Part shown: positions 37,136 through 48,532 of the stretch, one piece after another
Layout: every line of letters begins with the position of its first letter
Position numbering within the stretch: position 1 is the first letter of the stretch
DNA from: Biscogniauxia marginata
Taxonomy: Eukaryota; Ascomycota; Sordariomycetes; Xylariales; Xylariaceae
Length of the DNA: 64,000 nucleotides
Direction: 5' to 3'
NCBI GenBank assembly: GCA_022695795.1
Contig: MU404108.1
Location: 1-64,000, forward strand
Program-made: the position numbers and the translations under genes
The notes under the pieces: model-generated
The model's database searches: none
The model's input: only the letters and a program-made list of their open reading frames with translations
What the model was told of the DNA's origin: nothing

Positions 37136-38752
37136 ATGGAGCTTGGCCCCCATTTCTTCCAGCAGTGCCAGTTTGAAGGATGCCAGTCGATTGTCTTGTC
37201 GGAAGGGCCGTATTGTATGACCCATCGGAGTAGAGCAAGCCCACCAAAAGCGGTAGCCACTACAAGAACCTCACCTGTTCAGAATACACCTCGTCCTGCT
37301 TCACAACGCTCAACGTCACCAGATTCTAGACATGCATCAACGAAAGACTCCAGCCGACTGAAATTGGGCGGTGCCATAACGGTGAAGCCGCCTTTTCCAG
37401 CAATAGCACATACCAATACGAGAAAGCAACTGCCGGATAAACATGTGGCGAGAAAGACTACAAAAGCCTCTCACCACCAAGGGCCATCACACGAATCTAT
37501 CTCTCCGTCTTCGAACCGTACGCCTACTGCTGACGTGCCTTTATCGAGCCCGCGATCGGTAAAGAAACTGAAACTACCGACTGAGTCAAGTAGATTAGAC
37601 CCGGCTGAAGACTTTGCACTTCACCCCAGAAAGATATCTCTAGAGGAATCGTCTGAAGCTAAGCGCCGCGTTGATCAAGGGGGTATATTGAACCGAGAAC
37701 GACCTCACAAGAGTCCACCCCCAAAACCACATGCTCCAAACAGTGATGCGGGGAGAACTCGCTTCCCAGGGAATCCCCTTGTGATAGATCTCACGGAAGA
37801 CGACGTAGGGACCCATCCTCCACCTGCGCAACCCAGGCCCGCAAATGGCCATACCATCCACTATAGAAATTTGAATGGATATAATAATGCTCCTGGTAAT
37901 GTGCCTGTATCAGGTCTGCACGAAGACAAAAGTCGGCCTGAAATACGGACTAATCATAGGTTAAGAAGCCCCCCTCTTGATCATTTTGTTCCCCTAGCAA
38001 GGAAGAAAGCGCAGGGGACCCCCCCGGCCGATAAACAGATGCCGGCTGTATCTTCTAGTAACGGCTTGTCAAATACTGAATCAAGACCAGTTGAGAGCAA
38101 CGGAACATACAAGGATAAGAAAATACAGACTCCTCTCCTTAGTCCGAATTGCAGACAGCCAGTAAACGGAGGTCATACATTTGCAACCTTTGAAAAATCC
38201 ATAACACCACCCGCAGTTCAGTCTCGAGCAGAAGAAAGACGGCAAGTGCTGGTTGCCAAACATGATCCGGAGAAATTCGATTCTTATATTTATAGCGAGC
38301 TGAACAGACCGAATCGACCTGGCGATCCGCTCTTCTATCTGCCCGAATATGCACAGCCATCTCGGCCAACTCGTCCGGCTACCAGCTTTGCTTATATCAA
38401 CCCGCGAATCTACTGGACACATGCTCACTCTAAACAATGGCATCGCGATAAGAAAGACGAGATTGCAGCGCGGGGTACAAGAAAGAAGAACTTCGGCAAA
38501 GCAGCAGAGCGTATGGCTAGCCATAAACAGCAGCAGATTGTAAATGGCGATGTTCCTAAAATAGGTCTGCCTGAGCGGGTGCGTACCAACCTCAAGTGGC
38601 TGGCTGCGCTTGACGAACTCGACGAAATGGCCGCAGAATACCATGAGCAAAAGCGTGCGGTGTTTAGAAGAAAGAATAAGGGCAAAGAAAACGCAAAGGC
38701 CGATGATGATGCTATGGACGTGGACAAGGACATGGATGCCGACCTGGGTTGA
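37136..38752 (+). CDS. Hypothetical protein with N-terminal Cys/His motif and SUMO-interaction-like motif
   Basis: Intronless frame of 538 aa. At the N-terminus C11-x4-C16-x10-C27-x2-H30 (CQFEGCQSIVLSEGPYCMTH) could bind a metal ion. Residues ~35-380 are low-complexity, rich in Ser, Pro, Lys and Arg, and probably disordered. Within them NPLVIDLTEDD (VIDLTEDD at 216-223) is a textbook SUMO-interaction motif: a hydrophobic core followed by acidic residues. Residues ~390-515 are the most protein-like part (GDPLFYLPEY, FAYINPRIYW, ERVRTNLKWLAALDELDEMAAEYHEQKR), with a basic stretch KKDEIAARGTRKK. The tail is acidic (DDDAMDVDKDMDADLG). This composition suggests a nuclear regulatory or chromatin-associated protein, but I do not recognise the family. 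The 3' flank to 40449 has no overlapping gene. Confidence 0.8.
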   Translation: MELGPHFFQQCQFEGCQSIVLSEGPYCMTHRSRASPPKAVATTRTSPVQNTPRPASQRSTSPDSRHASTKDSSRLKLGGAITVKPPFPAIAHTNTRKQLPDKHVARKTTKASHHQGPSHESISPSSNRTPTADVPLSSPRSVKKLKLPTESSRLDPAEDFALHPRKISLEESSEAKRRVDQGGILNRERPHKSPPPKPHAPNSDAGRTRFPGNPLVIDLTEDDVGTHPPPAQPRPANGHTIHYRNLNGYNNAPGNVPVSGLHEDKSRPEIRTNHRLRSPPLDHFVPLARKKAQGTPPADKQMPAVSSSNGLSNTESRPVESNGTYKDKKIQTPLLSPNCRQPVNGGHTFATFEKSITPPAVQSRAEERRQVLVAKHDPEKFDSYIYSELNRPNRPGDPLFYLPEYAQPSRPTRPATSFAYINPRIYWTHAHSKQWHRDKKDEIAARGTRKKNFGKAAERMASHKQQQIVNGDVPKIGLPERVRTNLKWLAALDELDEMAAEYHEQKRAVFRRKNKGKENAKADDDAMDVDKDMDADLG

Positions 38753-40449
38753 AACCAAGGATCTGAGTCTTATAATCCGATAGCGAGCGAACGAATTTCC
38801 CTCGCTTTTTGGGAGCCCCTTTCTGTCCAATAAGGACACCCCGGCACTCAATGCAGTTATGCGCCTACTACGTCCATGCGTCGTGTCTACGCTGATCCGA
38901 CTTTGGAGATGAGACTTCAACTGCACTAACTACTCCTTGTGGAAATATATATGCATATACTCTCCTGGAAAAAGACAACTAGTTGTATTGAGAAAATAAT
39001 TCTTACATTGCGATCTGAGCGATATCAATCGTGATAGGATCAACGTCTCGTTAGTCGACTAATTGACGGTCACATTCGAAAGGAGATACCCGTGCTTGAG
39101 CGAGCTAGGGGAGGGGAAGGGAGATAAAAAGACTAGATTACTGGGCCGGCATATAAAAGGTCGGGGAGATGCCCAATACTGTTCAAGGAACGGAGAAAAG
39201 AGGTGGTTATAATAGGAGAAGCGGGTGATTCAGGATTGCCGCTTCGGGCAGCGCGTTCGCACCCCGTACGATGTATGTACATTCCGTTAAAACGACATAA
39301 TCCGAATGGGGTGGCAAGGCGGGTATAAAATAGTATACGCATATATAGAATTAAAGGGAGTGTTATGATCCGTAATTGATTCGCTGTCTACGGGGTTTGA
39401 TCTCAACTCACCGTTGCCCTCAATTGGCGTGTGTATGCCCTGCAAATGGCGACACGTCGGTTGATGCAGCGTAGCTTCGGTACATTTCGAACTATCGAGG
39501 CTGTGTTGCTACGATCACAGGCTGACAGAAGAACAAAAAAGAATTGTCCTACCGCCAAGAAACAGTCGGTGGTTTTCTTTCTTCAGCTCCAAGCCACCCG
39601 TTGGAAGCCTAACAGCCCTATTTCTACTTCGCGTACTCCATAACTCCATGGTGCGGTACACCGAAGAACAAGGTAACATAGGAACGAATATTGAGACGGG
39701 GCTGACGAGCAGAATAGACCAGAAGAAGCAGATTTCAAGGTGGCGAGGACAGCGACTTGCCTACGGCACCGAGCTGAGCTGAGCTGATCGGCGGCGGTAG
39801 GCGTTGATGCTTTATACCCACCTAGCTTGCCTTGCAGGTGCAATGTTTCTTCTCCCGTATTATGCACCAATGTGAGTAAGCAGAGCAGCGTACCAAGGGG
39901 GCTCGAAGTGTGTGAAGTCAGTTTAAAATAGAACAGCAATTGACTGCGACATGCGTCGGTAACTAGAAGTGGTCAGTACCCAAGTAGATTCATACCCTCT
40001 ACTACATCTGAATCGGGAGACCAGCAGCGAATAGAGAGCACAGCCCTGGGTTTTGTCTCATATTCCATGTATTATTACCTGCCGCTACCTACCTATGCCG
40101 CATATCTCACATGTCGAACCAGAATAAGATTCGGGGCCGATGTCACCCAAGTCTGCAAGACCTCTCTCTGACTTACATATGAAGCCCTGATTCTTTCATA
40201 CAGCCGCCATAAGCAGAATGTTCTGAAGGCTGAACACATAAAGTGAAAAAAAGGTCCCTACAGATTTCCAATTCTCACTCTTTTTTTCTTTTTTTTCTTT
40301 CCACTTTATGAATCCTGCGAACAACGACAGAGTTAATCCGACATTTCGGCACCTTCAAACTGATGGCTTGATTTCCATCTCACACTTATTGAGAGGCTGC
40401 TATTAGAAGACACAATACAACCCCCCCCCCCATACACATCCTTGTCGGT
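38753..40449. other. Intergenic, no gene recognised
   Basis: Several short frames on both strands have no domain, splice or bias support. Contains T/C tracts at 40275-40300 and a poly-C run at about 40420-40432, just upstream of the first rhodopsin-domain gene. Confidence 0.5.
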
Positions 40450-41965
40450 ATGGACCCGGCGGCACAGACTCCGGCGCTACAACCCCCGCCGGGGATGATT
40501 TCGAATTTCGTCGACCCACCGTCGCGGGCTTCGCTGGGGAGGATAGTCATCGGCGTGACCCTGCCGCTGATGATACTGTTCCTGGCCTTGCGCGTGTATA
40601 CTCGTCTGAGCATATTTCGGACACTGAGCGCAGATGACGGTAAGTATTAGGTATTATTCCCATGCAGGTGAAATAGGAGCGTGGGTTATTTAAACCGTTT
40701 GGTAATTTGCCTACTTGCTAACATCTCCGCCGTCAAGGGATGTGCCTGGCCGGAGCGGTTGGTGCTTCCTCCCGTGCTCTAGGGTAACTCTCTCTAATGA
40801 ATTCTGGCAGGCTGTCGTGATTGCATATTCGGGTGTTATGTTAGCACGTATGCTACCCATGATCGTCTTGCCCCTTCGTATAAATATCTATGTTACTTGT
40901 ACTGATCCGTGTTGTTGTCTAGTTGTTGGGCATCCTCTCGGGCCACACCAATGGGATGTTCCACGCAGCCAGATCAATGCCAGGCTCGCAAAGGTAAACA
41001 GCTTCCTTGCCATTCTTTCCCATTACAAGCATCCCGGGAGTGGACAAGTAGTATCAGCTTTCATGAATTAACGTATTTGTTTTAGTTGACGCTTTCTGCG
41101 ACGTGCTTGTACGCGCTCGGTTCTCTCTTGGTTAAATCAGCACTCTTGGTGCTTTACCTCCGTATTTTCCACCAAGTCGAGCGCGCGAGAGCCATGATCT
41201 GGACCGGCATCGTGGTCATTGCGGTCTTCTACACCATCACAATCGTTATCAACATTGTTAATTGCGTCCCGATCGAACAACACGTGGCGAACCCCGATGG
41301 AGGAGAATGGGAAGAGAGGAAGCATCGCGATCAGTGTCTCCTGCCCGTCTATTATCTTTCTGCGGCACAAGGCATCTTCAGCGTGGTGTCGGACTTCTAC
41401 GTCCTGGCTATTCCAATGAGCTTGATTGTGGGCATTCGGATTCCCAAAGCCCGTAAAGTTATAATCAATCTAGTCTTTCTCACGGGACTATTGTATGAAC
41501 CTCACACCTCTTTGAAGTGTGAATATGGATTGACAACCCCCTCTTAGGGCCTGCATTCTCTCGATAATTAGCACGGTATTCCGTTTCAAACAACTCGATT
41601 CAAACGACTTCACCTGGGACGCCATTCCAATTTATTGCCTACGGTATGCTATGAGGCCTGATGACCAAAGCTTCTATGAAGCGTAGGGCTAATAAAATGC
41701 TCATAGGGCTGCCGAACTCAATATTGGTGTGATTTGTAGCTGCCTGCCGGTGGTATTCGTATTTTCTAAGAGACTCAAGCATACTGCTCTATGGACCTAT
41801 CTGAAACAATTTATCACGACTTTCGGCCGACGGAGAGTCTTGTCACCAGCCACGACTGAATATGCGAAACACACGCTCGAGCAATTTGTAGATACTAGCA
41901 TCCCACAGGGGCAGTTTCCACAGGCTCCCGGAAGGGTGGTAGCAAGAACTGGGCACTTCGTATAG
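40450..41965 (+). CDS. Rhodopsin-domain integral membrane protein A (fungal rhodopsin / PTH11-related fold)
   Basis: Seven exons, 40450-40639, 40738-40757, 40811-40847, 40923-40993, 41086-41492, 41548-41643 and 41707-41965, give 359 aa. This large fungal family has seven helices, the landmark (S)ADDG after helix 1, and ..GPHQWDV.. in the first outer loop. It ends helix 7 with ..DFTWDAIPIYCLRAAELNIGVICSCLP. All are present and join in frame through six introns. The helix with LVKSALLVLYLRIFHQV and the long loop (HVANPDGGEWEERKHRDQCLLP) are typical. Exon 2 is only 20 nt and uses donor GCG|GTTGGT; it gives ..ADDGMCLAGA-AVVIAYSGVML.., a natural helix, but is the least certain part. No CFEM domain or signal peptide precedes it. 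Function in this family is mostly unknown, with some members acting in surface sensing. It lies close to a RIP island and beside a paralogue. Confidence 0.8.
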
Positions 41966-43571
41966 GATTTCCAGGACCCACGCCCGTAATGCACGACCGA
42001 GAAACATAAGTTCGTATGCTGAGTTGACCTCAGTCGACGACGGCAACCATGGATAGCCAGAGAGGTGGCGAGGGCTTGAAGGAGGTGATCCAGCCTTCTG
42101 ATACATACCGAAACAATTCGAATGTTTCCAGTGTTCGAAATACCTTACATGAATCCTGCCGGGCAAATCTTGACTCGGCTTAATGGCGAAATCCAACAAA
42201 TGCACCATTGGCTTAAGATTCCAGCATCAACGTACCTTATCTGCGGACTTGCTATGATGGGTAATGTTCTCACGGGTAAATTATACTTGGCGACGGTCGT
42301 TGAAGACGCTAAAGAGCTCTGAGCATAGCCAAGAGTAAAGGCCGAGGTCAACGACACTCATAGATTGAGTGATCGGCGTATAGAAGACATGATATAGATA
42401 GCTATAGAATATTGACCTAGGGGTCTATCGTATATAATAAAGAAATACCTTGGGATTTCATATTACAACAAGACTACCAACTACGCTCTCGGTTTTACAG
42501 GATGCCTCGATTTAAGTGGAGGACTTAGGAACGATAGTGCATAGAAGGAGGGGACCAGCTTGTGAGATATTGTTCTCCCAACTACGTGATATTACTAGGG
42601 TATTTGATTTTATTTCATTCTAGCCGATCGATGTCAGAATCTTATCATATCGTTAGTATTATCTACTCTACTTTGTCGATCTGCATAACTTATATTTCTG
42701 TCCTAGATAATGTCACATAATTATAAAGCATTGTCGGGATCTAAACCCCCGTCGTCAAATTTTAATATATATATTTTTACTACTTGGTTGGCGATATCCC
42801 TCGACCGGTCCGACAACCTCACATTTTATACACAGCAGCAGCACATACGTACATACTCGCTAAACCAGCACCGCAACGATGCATGATCGAACGCGGAAAG
42901 CGAGAAATTCCCTCATGGAATAAGCATTCCTCCATGCAGGCTGACCGATCATACCCATTGTTTCACTTCGAAGTGTATGTAGAGTTAACTATGTTCAGCT
43001 GTCTCGGCAGATTAGCCACGTGGAATAAGTCTAAACTAACTGGTATATAATCGGTATTGTATCCGGACTCAGTATCGCTCGATCTTTGCTCATGCGAGCC
43101 TTTCTTCTTCTTCTTTTTCTTTTCTCACTCTCTTTCTTCAGAAGCGTGTTTTCGATGTCTAAATGCGGTAGGTTGACACTCTCTTGGGCTCCGGTGCCGA
43201 GACTATATCAGCGCTGTATGCTTTTCTTGGTGTTGACCGTACGACCTACCAAATCGGGCGACAAAACCGCCCCCATGACAAATATAGGATTGCATTGGAA
43301 GGAATTCTTGCAGCCGCGGCAAGCTTAGTATCATGGTCCGGGATTCTAATGTGACGTTTTCTGTTTGAAGGCGGGGAGCCGGCGTGGCTTTCTTATAATT
43401 GCTTTAAAGCCCCCGTTATCCACCGAACTTTGTCGTTGCACGACTGCCGATATATTGATCCCCTTACCGACGCTTATTTGTCACGAGCTTATAGTCTGGT
43501 TGGTTACTTGAGGGCGGGATTCCTTCTCTTCCTTAAATGCCTATGGTGACCCGGCAGTATCTTATAGGAGT
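41966..43571. other. Intergenic between rhodopsin-domain paralogues
   Basis: No gene supported. A 66-aa frame at 42122-42322 has no splice or family support. 42360-42790 is moderately AT-rich, and CTT repeats occur at 43107-43135. Confidence 0.45.
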
Positions 43572-44992
43572 ATGGCAGATGCGGAATTGTTAGAGGATAT
43601 GTCTAATTCTCTCGACATAATTCGAAAAACAAATGCAAGCATCTGGGCACTGATAAGTCTCGCAACTATATTTCTCGGCCTTCGGGGCTTCTGTAAGTTC
43701 AGTAGGCGGAAAGGACTGTGGTGGGATGATTGGATCCTATTACCATCATGGGTTGGTATTCTGGACTCTGAAAGAACGAAGGTTCACAAGTCATTAACCA
43801 AGATCACCTTACTAGCTCGCTCTCATTGCCTCCGGCATACTCATCACTATCAACTTAGACGAAGTTTTTGGAAGCCGTAATGCAGGCGACGACGATAACA
43901 TCAGACCATTTCGTGGCGTGGGCCTCCTGAATTTGATCGCCGGGACGCTGCTTTTTCTCGGCTCGGCATGGAGCAAGACATCGTTCGCCCTAGCGCTTAT
44001 TAGGATCGTGGGGAGCCGACTGAAACTCGGCCTTTGGTTTATTATCATCTCTATGAACTTGATCATAACCATTAGCGTGGTCCTCCGATGGGTGCAATGC
44101 CAGCCTGCAAAGAAGGGCTGGGACTTTTACGCAACCGAGGGGACTTGTTTGGATAGGAACGCCATCCTAAGTGTTACTTATTTTGCTGCTGGTACGTGTA
44201 TATTCTTTAAAATAGACTAATCAGTCCAAAACAGAGATGTTGTACGGAGTTAACATCACACTGTTAGCATATTCGGCGTTGATGGATTTTGTCTTGGCTT
44301 TCCTCCCATGGCCCATCATATCGAAACTACGGATGGCAACTAGCGAGAAAATCGGGGTATCGATTGCGATGAGTACGGGTGTGTTGTAAGCGTTGACGAC
44401 ATCTAATTCCTGGGTTTTTCGACTACTGTCTTACATGATTGCAGTGCGGGCGCGACGGCTATCGTCAGGTGCATCAAGCTTCAAGATCTCACGGGTGACG
44501 ACGTCAGCCGTACGTTTTAACTGCATGACTAGCCAACAGGCCAACATACAAAATGTACCAAAGCTAACATCAAGCTGTTACTTAGATAATGTCTTCGACT
44601 TGGCAGTATGGTCGGTGGCCGAGATCTCCACCACCATCATGGCGGCGACTATCCCAGTGCTCCGCGGCCTCGTCCGCGAGGCGACGGGGTCAAACGGTCG
44701 GCCCGGCTGCCCCATCAGATATATCCGAAACCTCTCACGAGAAGTATCAAGCAGGGTACGAACGCACCAGGGGGGGAGCAACACGACTACGGTATCGGCT
44801 ATACGGTGGTCTAGATCGGGGTGTCCAGCGAATGACGCCGGAAGCGATAAAGACGCTCTTCACCCAATCAATCCCGAGGGCAGGATAGTGAAGATGGAGG
44901 AAGTCCATATACAATACGATTACAAGGAGGATTGCGACAATATAGTATATGAGTTAGACAGGGTGGATCGACATCCCCGACCATGGGCTTGA
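43572..44992 (+). CDS. Rhodopsin-domain integral membrane protein B (fungal rhodopsin / PTH11-related fold)
   Basis: Exons 43572-43751, 43816-44191, 44235-44385, 44445-44509 and 44586-44992 (introns 64, 43, 59 and 76 nt) give 392 aa with about seven helices. Family landmarks are in order: RRKGLWWDDWILLPSW, INLDEVFGS, WSKTSFALALIRI, VQCQPAKKGWDFYATEGTC, ..MDFVLAFLPWPIISKLRM, GVFAGATAIVRCIKL and FDLAVWSVAEISTTIMAATIPVLR. Each splice junction keeps the frame. The first donor is TGG|GTTGGT, the same unusual hexamer as in paralogue A. The C-terminal ~100 residues are hydrophilic and cytosolic (Ser/Thr/Arg-rich, then an acidic end). It is the last gene before the second RIP island (AT-rich from about 45115). 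Ligand and role are unknown. Confidence 0.85.
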
Positions 44993-45435
44993 CATCGCAA
45001 AAGAAAGTTCATCTAATGCTGTGATGTCGATACGGAGAATAGATAGGTAAATACCGAATAATTAACTATGCCCGCCTTCGGTCTTCTTATTACTAGTCCG
45101 TAAGCCTGGGACATACTTAAATTATTAGGAAAGGTTTACCAGCAAACCTCTTATAATTTATACGTTAAAAGCCTTTAAATTTTTTTAAAATATACTTTTA
45201 TTAATTTAATATATAAACTTATTTAAAGATTTTCCGGAGAAATTAATTTATTTATTTTTATTTATCTTTTTTATTAATTAAAAAGTAAAAATAAATATAT
45301 AATCATTATTATTTTATATTATTATAGTTATTTTAAGTAGTTTTATATATTTATTATAATTTACATAATTAATACGGGATAATAAAAGATATAATATTAT
45401 ATAAAAAGAAATTTAATAAAGCTTTAAAAGTTAAG
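44993..45435. other. Transition from genic to RIP DNA
   Basis: Normal composition persists to about 45110 and then switches abruptly to AT-rich RIP DNA with no identifiable element before the solo LTR at 45436. Confidence 0.6.
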
Positions 45436-45894
45436 TGTGACGAACCTCCCTGTGTGTTCCTAGTCAACTGACTTCACAGGTGAGTACGTACTGGGTTTTC
45501 TTGATTTGAAGGTAACAGTGGGTTAAGATTGGTTTAATTGATTTACTATGTTGTGTTTGTCAGAGAGGTTTCAAGGTACTCTCACTATAGTATTAAAGAG
45601 TGACTGTAGTCTTAGATTAATAGCTAAAAAACGAAAGACTAATTACATAGGAAATTCCAATTTACTTATACCTATCACTTCTTCCTTGTGGTATGTTGGA
45701 TACCTTTGAACCTGGATAGGTCATGAGACCAACTCAGACTCACTATGTTGAGTCTATCCTAGTTAACCGACTGACACAGGTTCAACATCACGTGATGTTA
45801 CATAGAATGTGTGCTGTCCCCACTATTTCACACATTCTTGGTTCCTGTTCCGACATCCCTGTTGGGTTCCTTCCAACAGAGCTGATTTGTAACA
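45436..45894 (-). repeat. Solo LTR, little RIP (U3 type 5)
   Basis: In window orientation it starts TGTGACGAACC and ends GATTTGTAACA, flanked by TTAAG on both sides (perfect 5-bp target-site duplication). The R/U5 block matches the other LTRs. The U3 is a type shared only with 48054-48532 and contains a CATCACGTGATG palindrome (core 45789-45794). An open frame at its distal end (45723-45947) runs out of the LTR and is not a gene. Confidence 0.92.
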
Positions 45895-46902
45895 TTAAGC
45901 TTTTTATTATTAATACATCTTTTTTAATATATATTTATATTAAATAATATTATTTTTATATCGATTAAATATTAAGTTTTAATTATTATTTAACTAATTA
46001 CGTAATATTAAATTATATTTTATTATTAATATAATTTCATCGTCGTTATTTATAATTAACTTTGTTTAACTAGGTTTTATAAAGGGGCATTTATCGTTAC
46101 CGACATGATTTTAATATTATTAATAAAAAATTATTATACATTATATAACAAGTTTTTAAAAAACGTTGTTAATAGTTATAAAATTTCGTGAATTTAATTT
46201 TATCGATATTTTCTTAAGTTTAACCTTTTAATTTTAATTTTTTTAAATTATGTATTAACTTATTAAATTTCGAGTTTTTATCAATATTTTTATTATATTA
46301 ATAAACTTTATAAATATTAAAATATAAATATATTAATATAAAATAATAAAAGGGGTATAATATATATATAATAAAATAAAAGATTAAATTTATATAAAAA
46401 AGCTTTAATAAAGATTTAAAAGTTAAGTTCTTTATTATTAATATATCACTTTTTTCACTTTTATATATTTATATTATATAAATATAAAAGATTTATTATA
46501 AATAATATTTAATATTATATAAAAATTAAATTTATAAAAAAAGTTTTAATAAAACTTTAAAAGCTAGGTTTTTATTATTAATATATTTTATATATAACAT
46601 GCTTTATAAACGAGTAAGTTATATAAATAAATAAACTAGTTTTTATAACTTTTTATTATGTCGAGAAGGCAAGTTAAATATAATTAATATAATCTTATAA
46701 AAAACGGATAAAGCAAGATAAACGCTTGTTTTATTTTAAAGGGAAAAAAAAGAGTTTATCTTTATATACTTATTATAAATTAAAGATTAACTTAAAATAA
46801 GTAAAATACGTGTTAATACTTTTCGTAACTTTTATTTATAACATTTATATAACGTGTCTTATAAACAAGTAAACTATATAAGTAAGTAGGCCACTTAATT
46901 TC
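45895..46902. other. AT-rich RIP DNA with interrupted MITE left ends
   Basis: No gene. A degraded MITE left end (ACATGCTTTATAAACGAGTAAG after TA) begins at 46597. A second (ACGTGTCTTATAAACAAG after TA) begins at 46852 and is cut at 46902 by the Gypsy element. Both match the left end of the complete element at 55079. Confidence 0.6.
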
Positions 46903-47388
46903 TGTGACGAACCTCCTTATTTGTTCCTAGTTAACTAACTTTATAAGTAAGTACGTACTAGGTTTTCTTGATTTAAAGGTAACAATGAATTAAGATTAAT
47001 TCAAAAGGTTTATAATGTTTTATTTGTTAAAGAGATTTCAAGGTATTCTTATTATAGTATTAAAAAGTGATTATAGTTTTAGATTAATAACTGAAAAACT
47101 AGAATAAATAACTAAACATATAAAAAACACTATTCTTTTTATACTTATTTATTTTACCTTTTATTCCTTATAATTAATATGTTAAATACCTTTAAATAAG
47201 TTTTATTTATACTTATTTATTCTTTATTAAATATTATTAAATGTTACTAAATATGTTTTATTTATATATATTTATATCACGTAATAATAAGTTACTTTCC
47301 CTTTTAAAATCTATATCCGATATAAAAACAAGAACAATAAAAATAGTACTCTTATTACTTAATTGTTTACCTTAATTAGTTTATAATA
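46903..47388 (-). repeat. 3' LTR of right Gypsy element (U3 type 6)
   Basis: In window orientation it starts TGTGACGAACC and ends AGTTTATAATA, the RIP form of GGTTCGTGACA. Pairs with 54306-54781. Confidence 0.87.
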
Positions 47389-47806
47389 TTATTTCTCCCT
47401 TTTTAAAATCTTTATCTTTAAAGATTATTTAATAAGTCCTTTTTTATCCTTATTATGTTTATTAATTATAATACTAAACGTCGTTATAAAAATTAAAAAT
47501 AAAGTCGTGAGGAATTTATTAATTAAATTAATTAAATAAGTTTTAATATCGATATTATACTTTATTTTTATTATTTTAATTATAACTTAAAATATATAAT
47601 AAAGTAAGAATTCCTTTTAACTCCTTTCAAAATTTAGATTATAAAAAGGAATAATTATTTCTATAAAAACATTAAGCCGAAGAAACTTTAAAATGACTTT
47701 ACCGAGAAATAACCGAGATTATAACTCGAGTAAAACGGCTTTATTATTAAAAAGAGTTATTAAAAAAGAAAGATCTAAAAATACTTTAACGTAATTTTTA
47801 AAATTT

Positions 47807-47995
47807 AAATAAACTAAAGGAGCAAGAACGTCTAGAAAAGAAGCAAAAACGTCTCCAGGTTAAATAACAATTTCTAGCTAAGCAGGTTAAAGTTACTTCC
47901 GAGGCCGTCCCTTTCCTTAACCTATTTTTCCTAAACTAAGATCCTGAATTCCAGGCCTTTTTAACCGATCTAGGTTTCGTCGATAAAATTTATTA
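47807..47995 (+). pseudogene. Antisense reading frame between pol and 3' LTR, second copy (unknown)
   Basis: A plus-strand frame opposite to pol with only two stops, both TAA where CAA is expected. Readable blocks include NKLKEQERLEKKQKRLQVK, VKVTSEAVPFLN and DPEFQAFLTDLGF. It aligns with 6060-6248 of the other element (shared NKLK.., ..VKV..AVPF.., DLGF). The charged N-terminal part is predicted to be coiled-coil. Upstream reading is lost by indels. No known domain is recognised. Confidence 0.45.
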
Positions 47996-48053
47996 AACGT
48001 GTTTTTCAAATTCGTTAAGTACTTAAATAATTCTTATATATATTTTTTAATAG

Positions 48054-48532
48054 TGTAACGAACCTCCCTGTATATTCCTAGTTAGCTGACTTCACAAGTG
48101 AGTACGTATTAAGTTTTCTTAATTTAAAGGTAATAATAGTTTAAGATTAGTTTAAATGATTTATAATGTTTTGTTCGTTAAAGAGATTTCAAGGTACTCT
48201 TATTATAGTGTCAAAAAGTGATTATAGTCTTAAATTAATAGCTAAAGAACTAGAATGAATAACTAAACACATAGGAAATTCTAATTTACTTATACTTATT
48301 CTCCTTGGTACACATTCTTCTCATCTAATATGTTGGATACCTTTGGATCTAGATGAATCTAGAGATTAACTCAAATTCATCGTTTTTAATCTATCCCAAT
48401 TAACAGATTAACACAGATTTAACATCACGTGATGTTACATAGAATGTGTGCTATCCTTATAATCTCACACATTCTTAGTCTGTGTTCCGACACCCTTGTT
48501 AGAGTTCCTTTCAACAGAGTCGACTTGTAACA
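48054..48532 (-). repeat. Nested solo LTR (U3 type 5)
   Basis: Starts TGTAACGAACC and ends ACTTGTAACA in window orientation, flanked by AATAG on both sides (perfect 5-bp target-site duplication), inside the right Gypsy element. It has the same type as 45436-45894, including CATCACGTGATG (core 48426-48431). RIP is moderate, concentrated in the R/U5 half. Confidence 0.92.

Noticed and set aside
39583..39939. 118-aa minus-strand frame
   Set aside because: No domain, no splice partner, weak coding bias, and located in an intergenic region.
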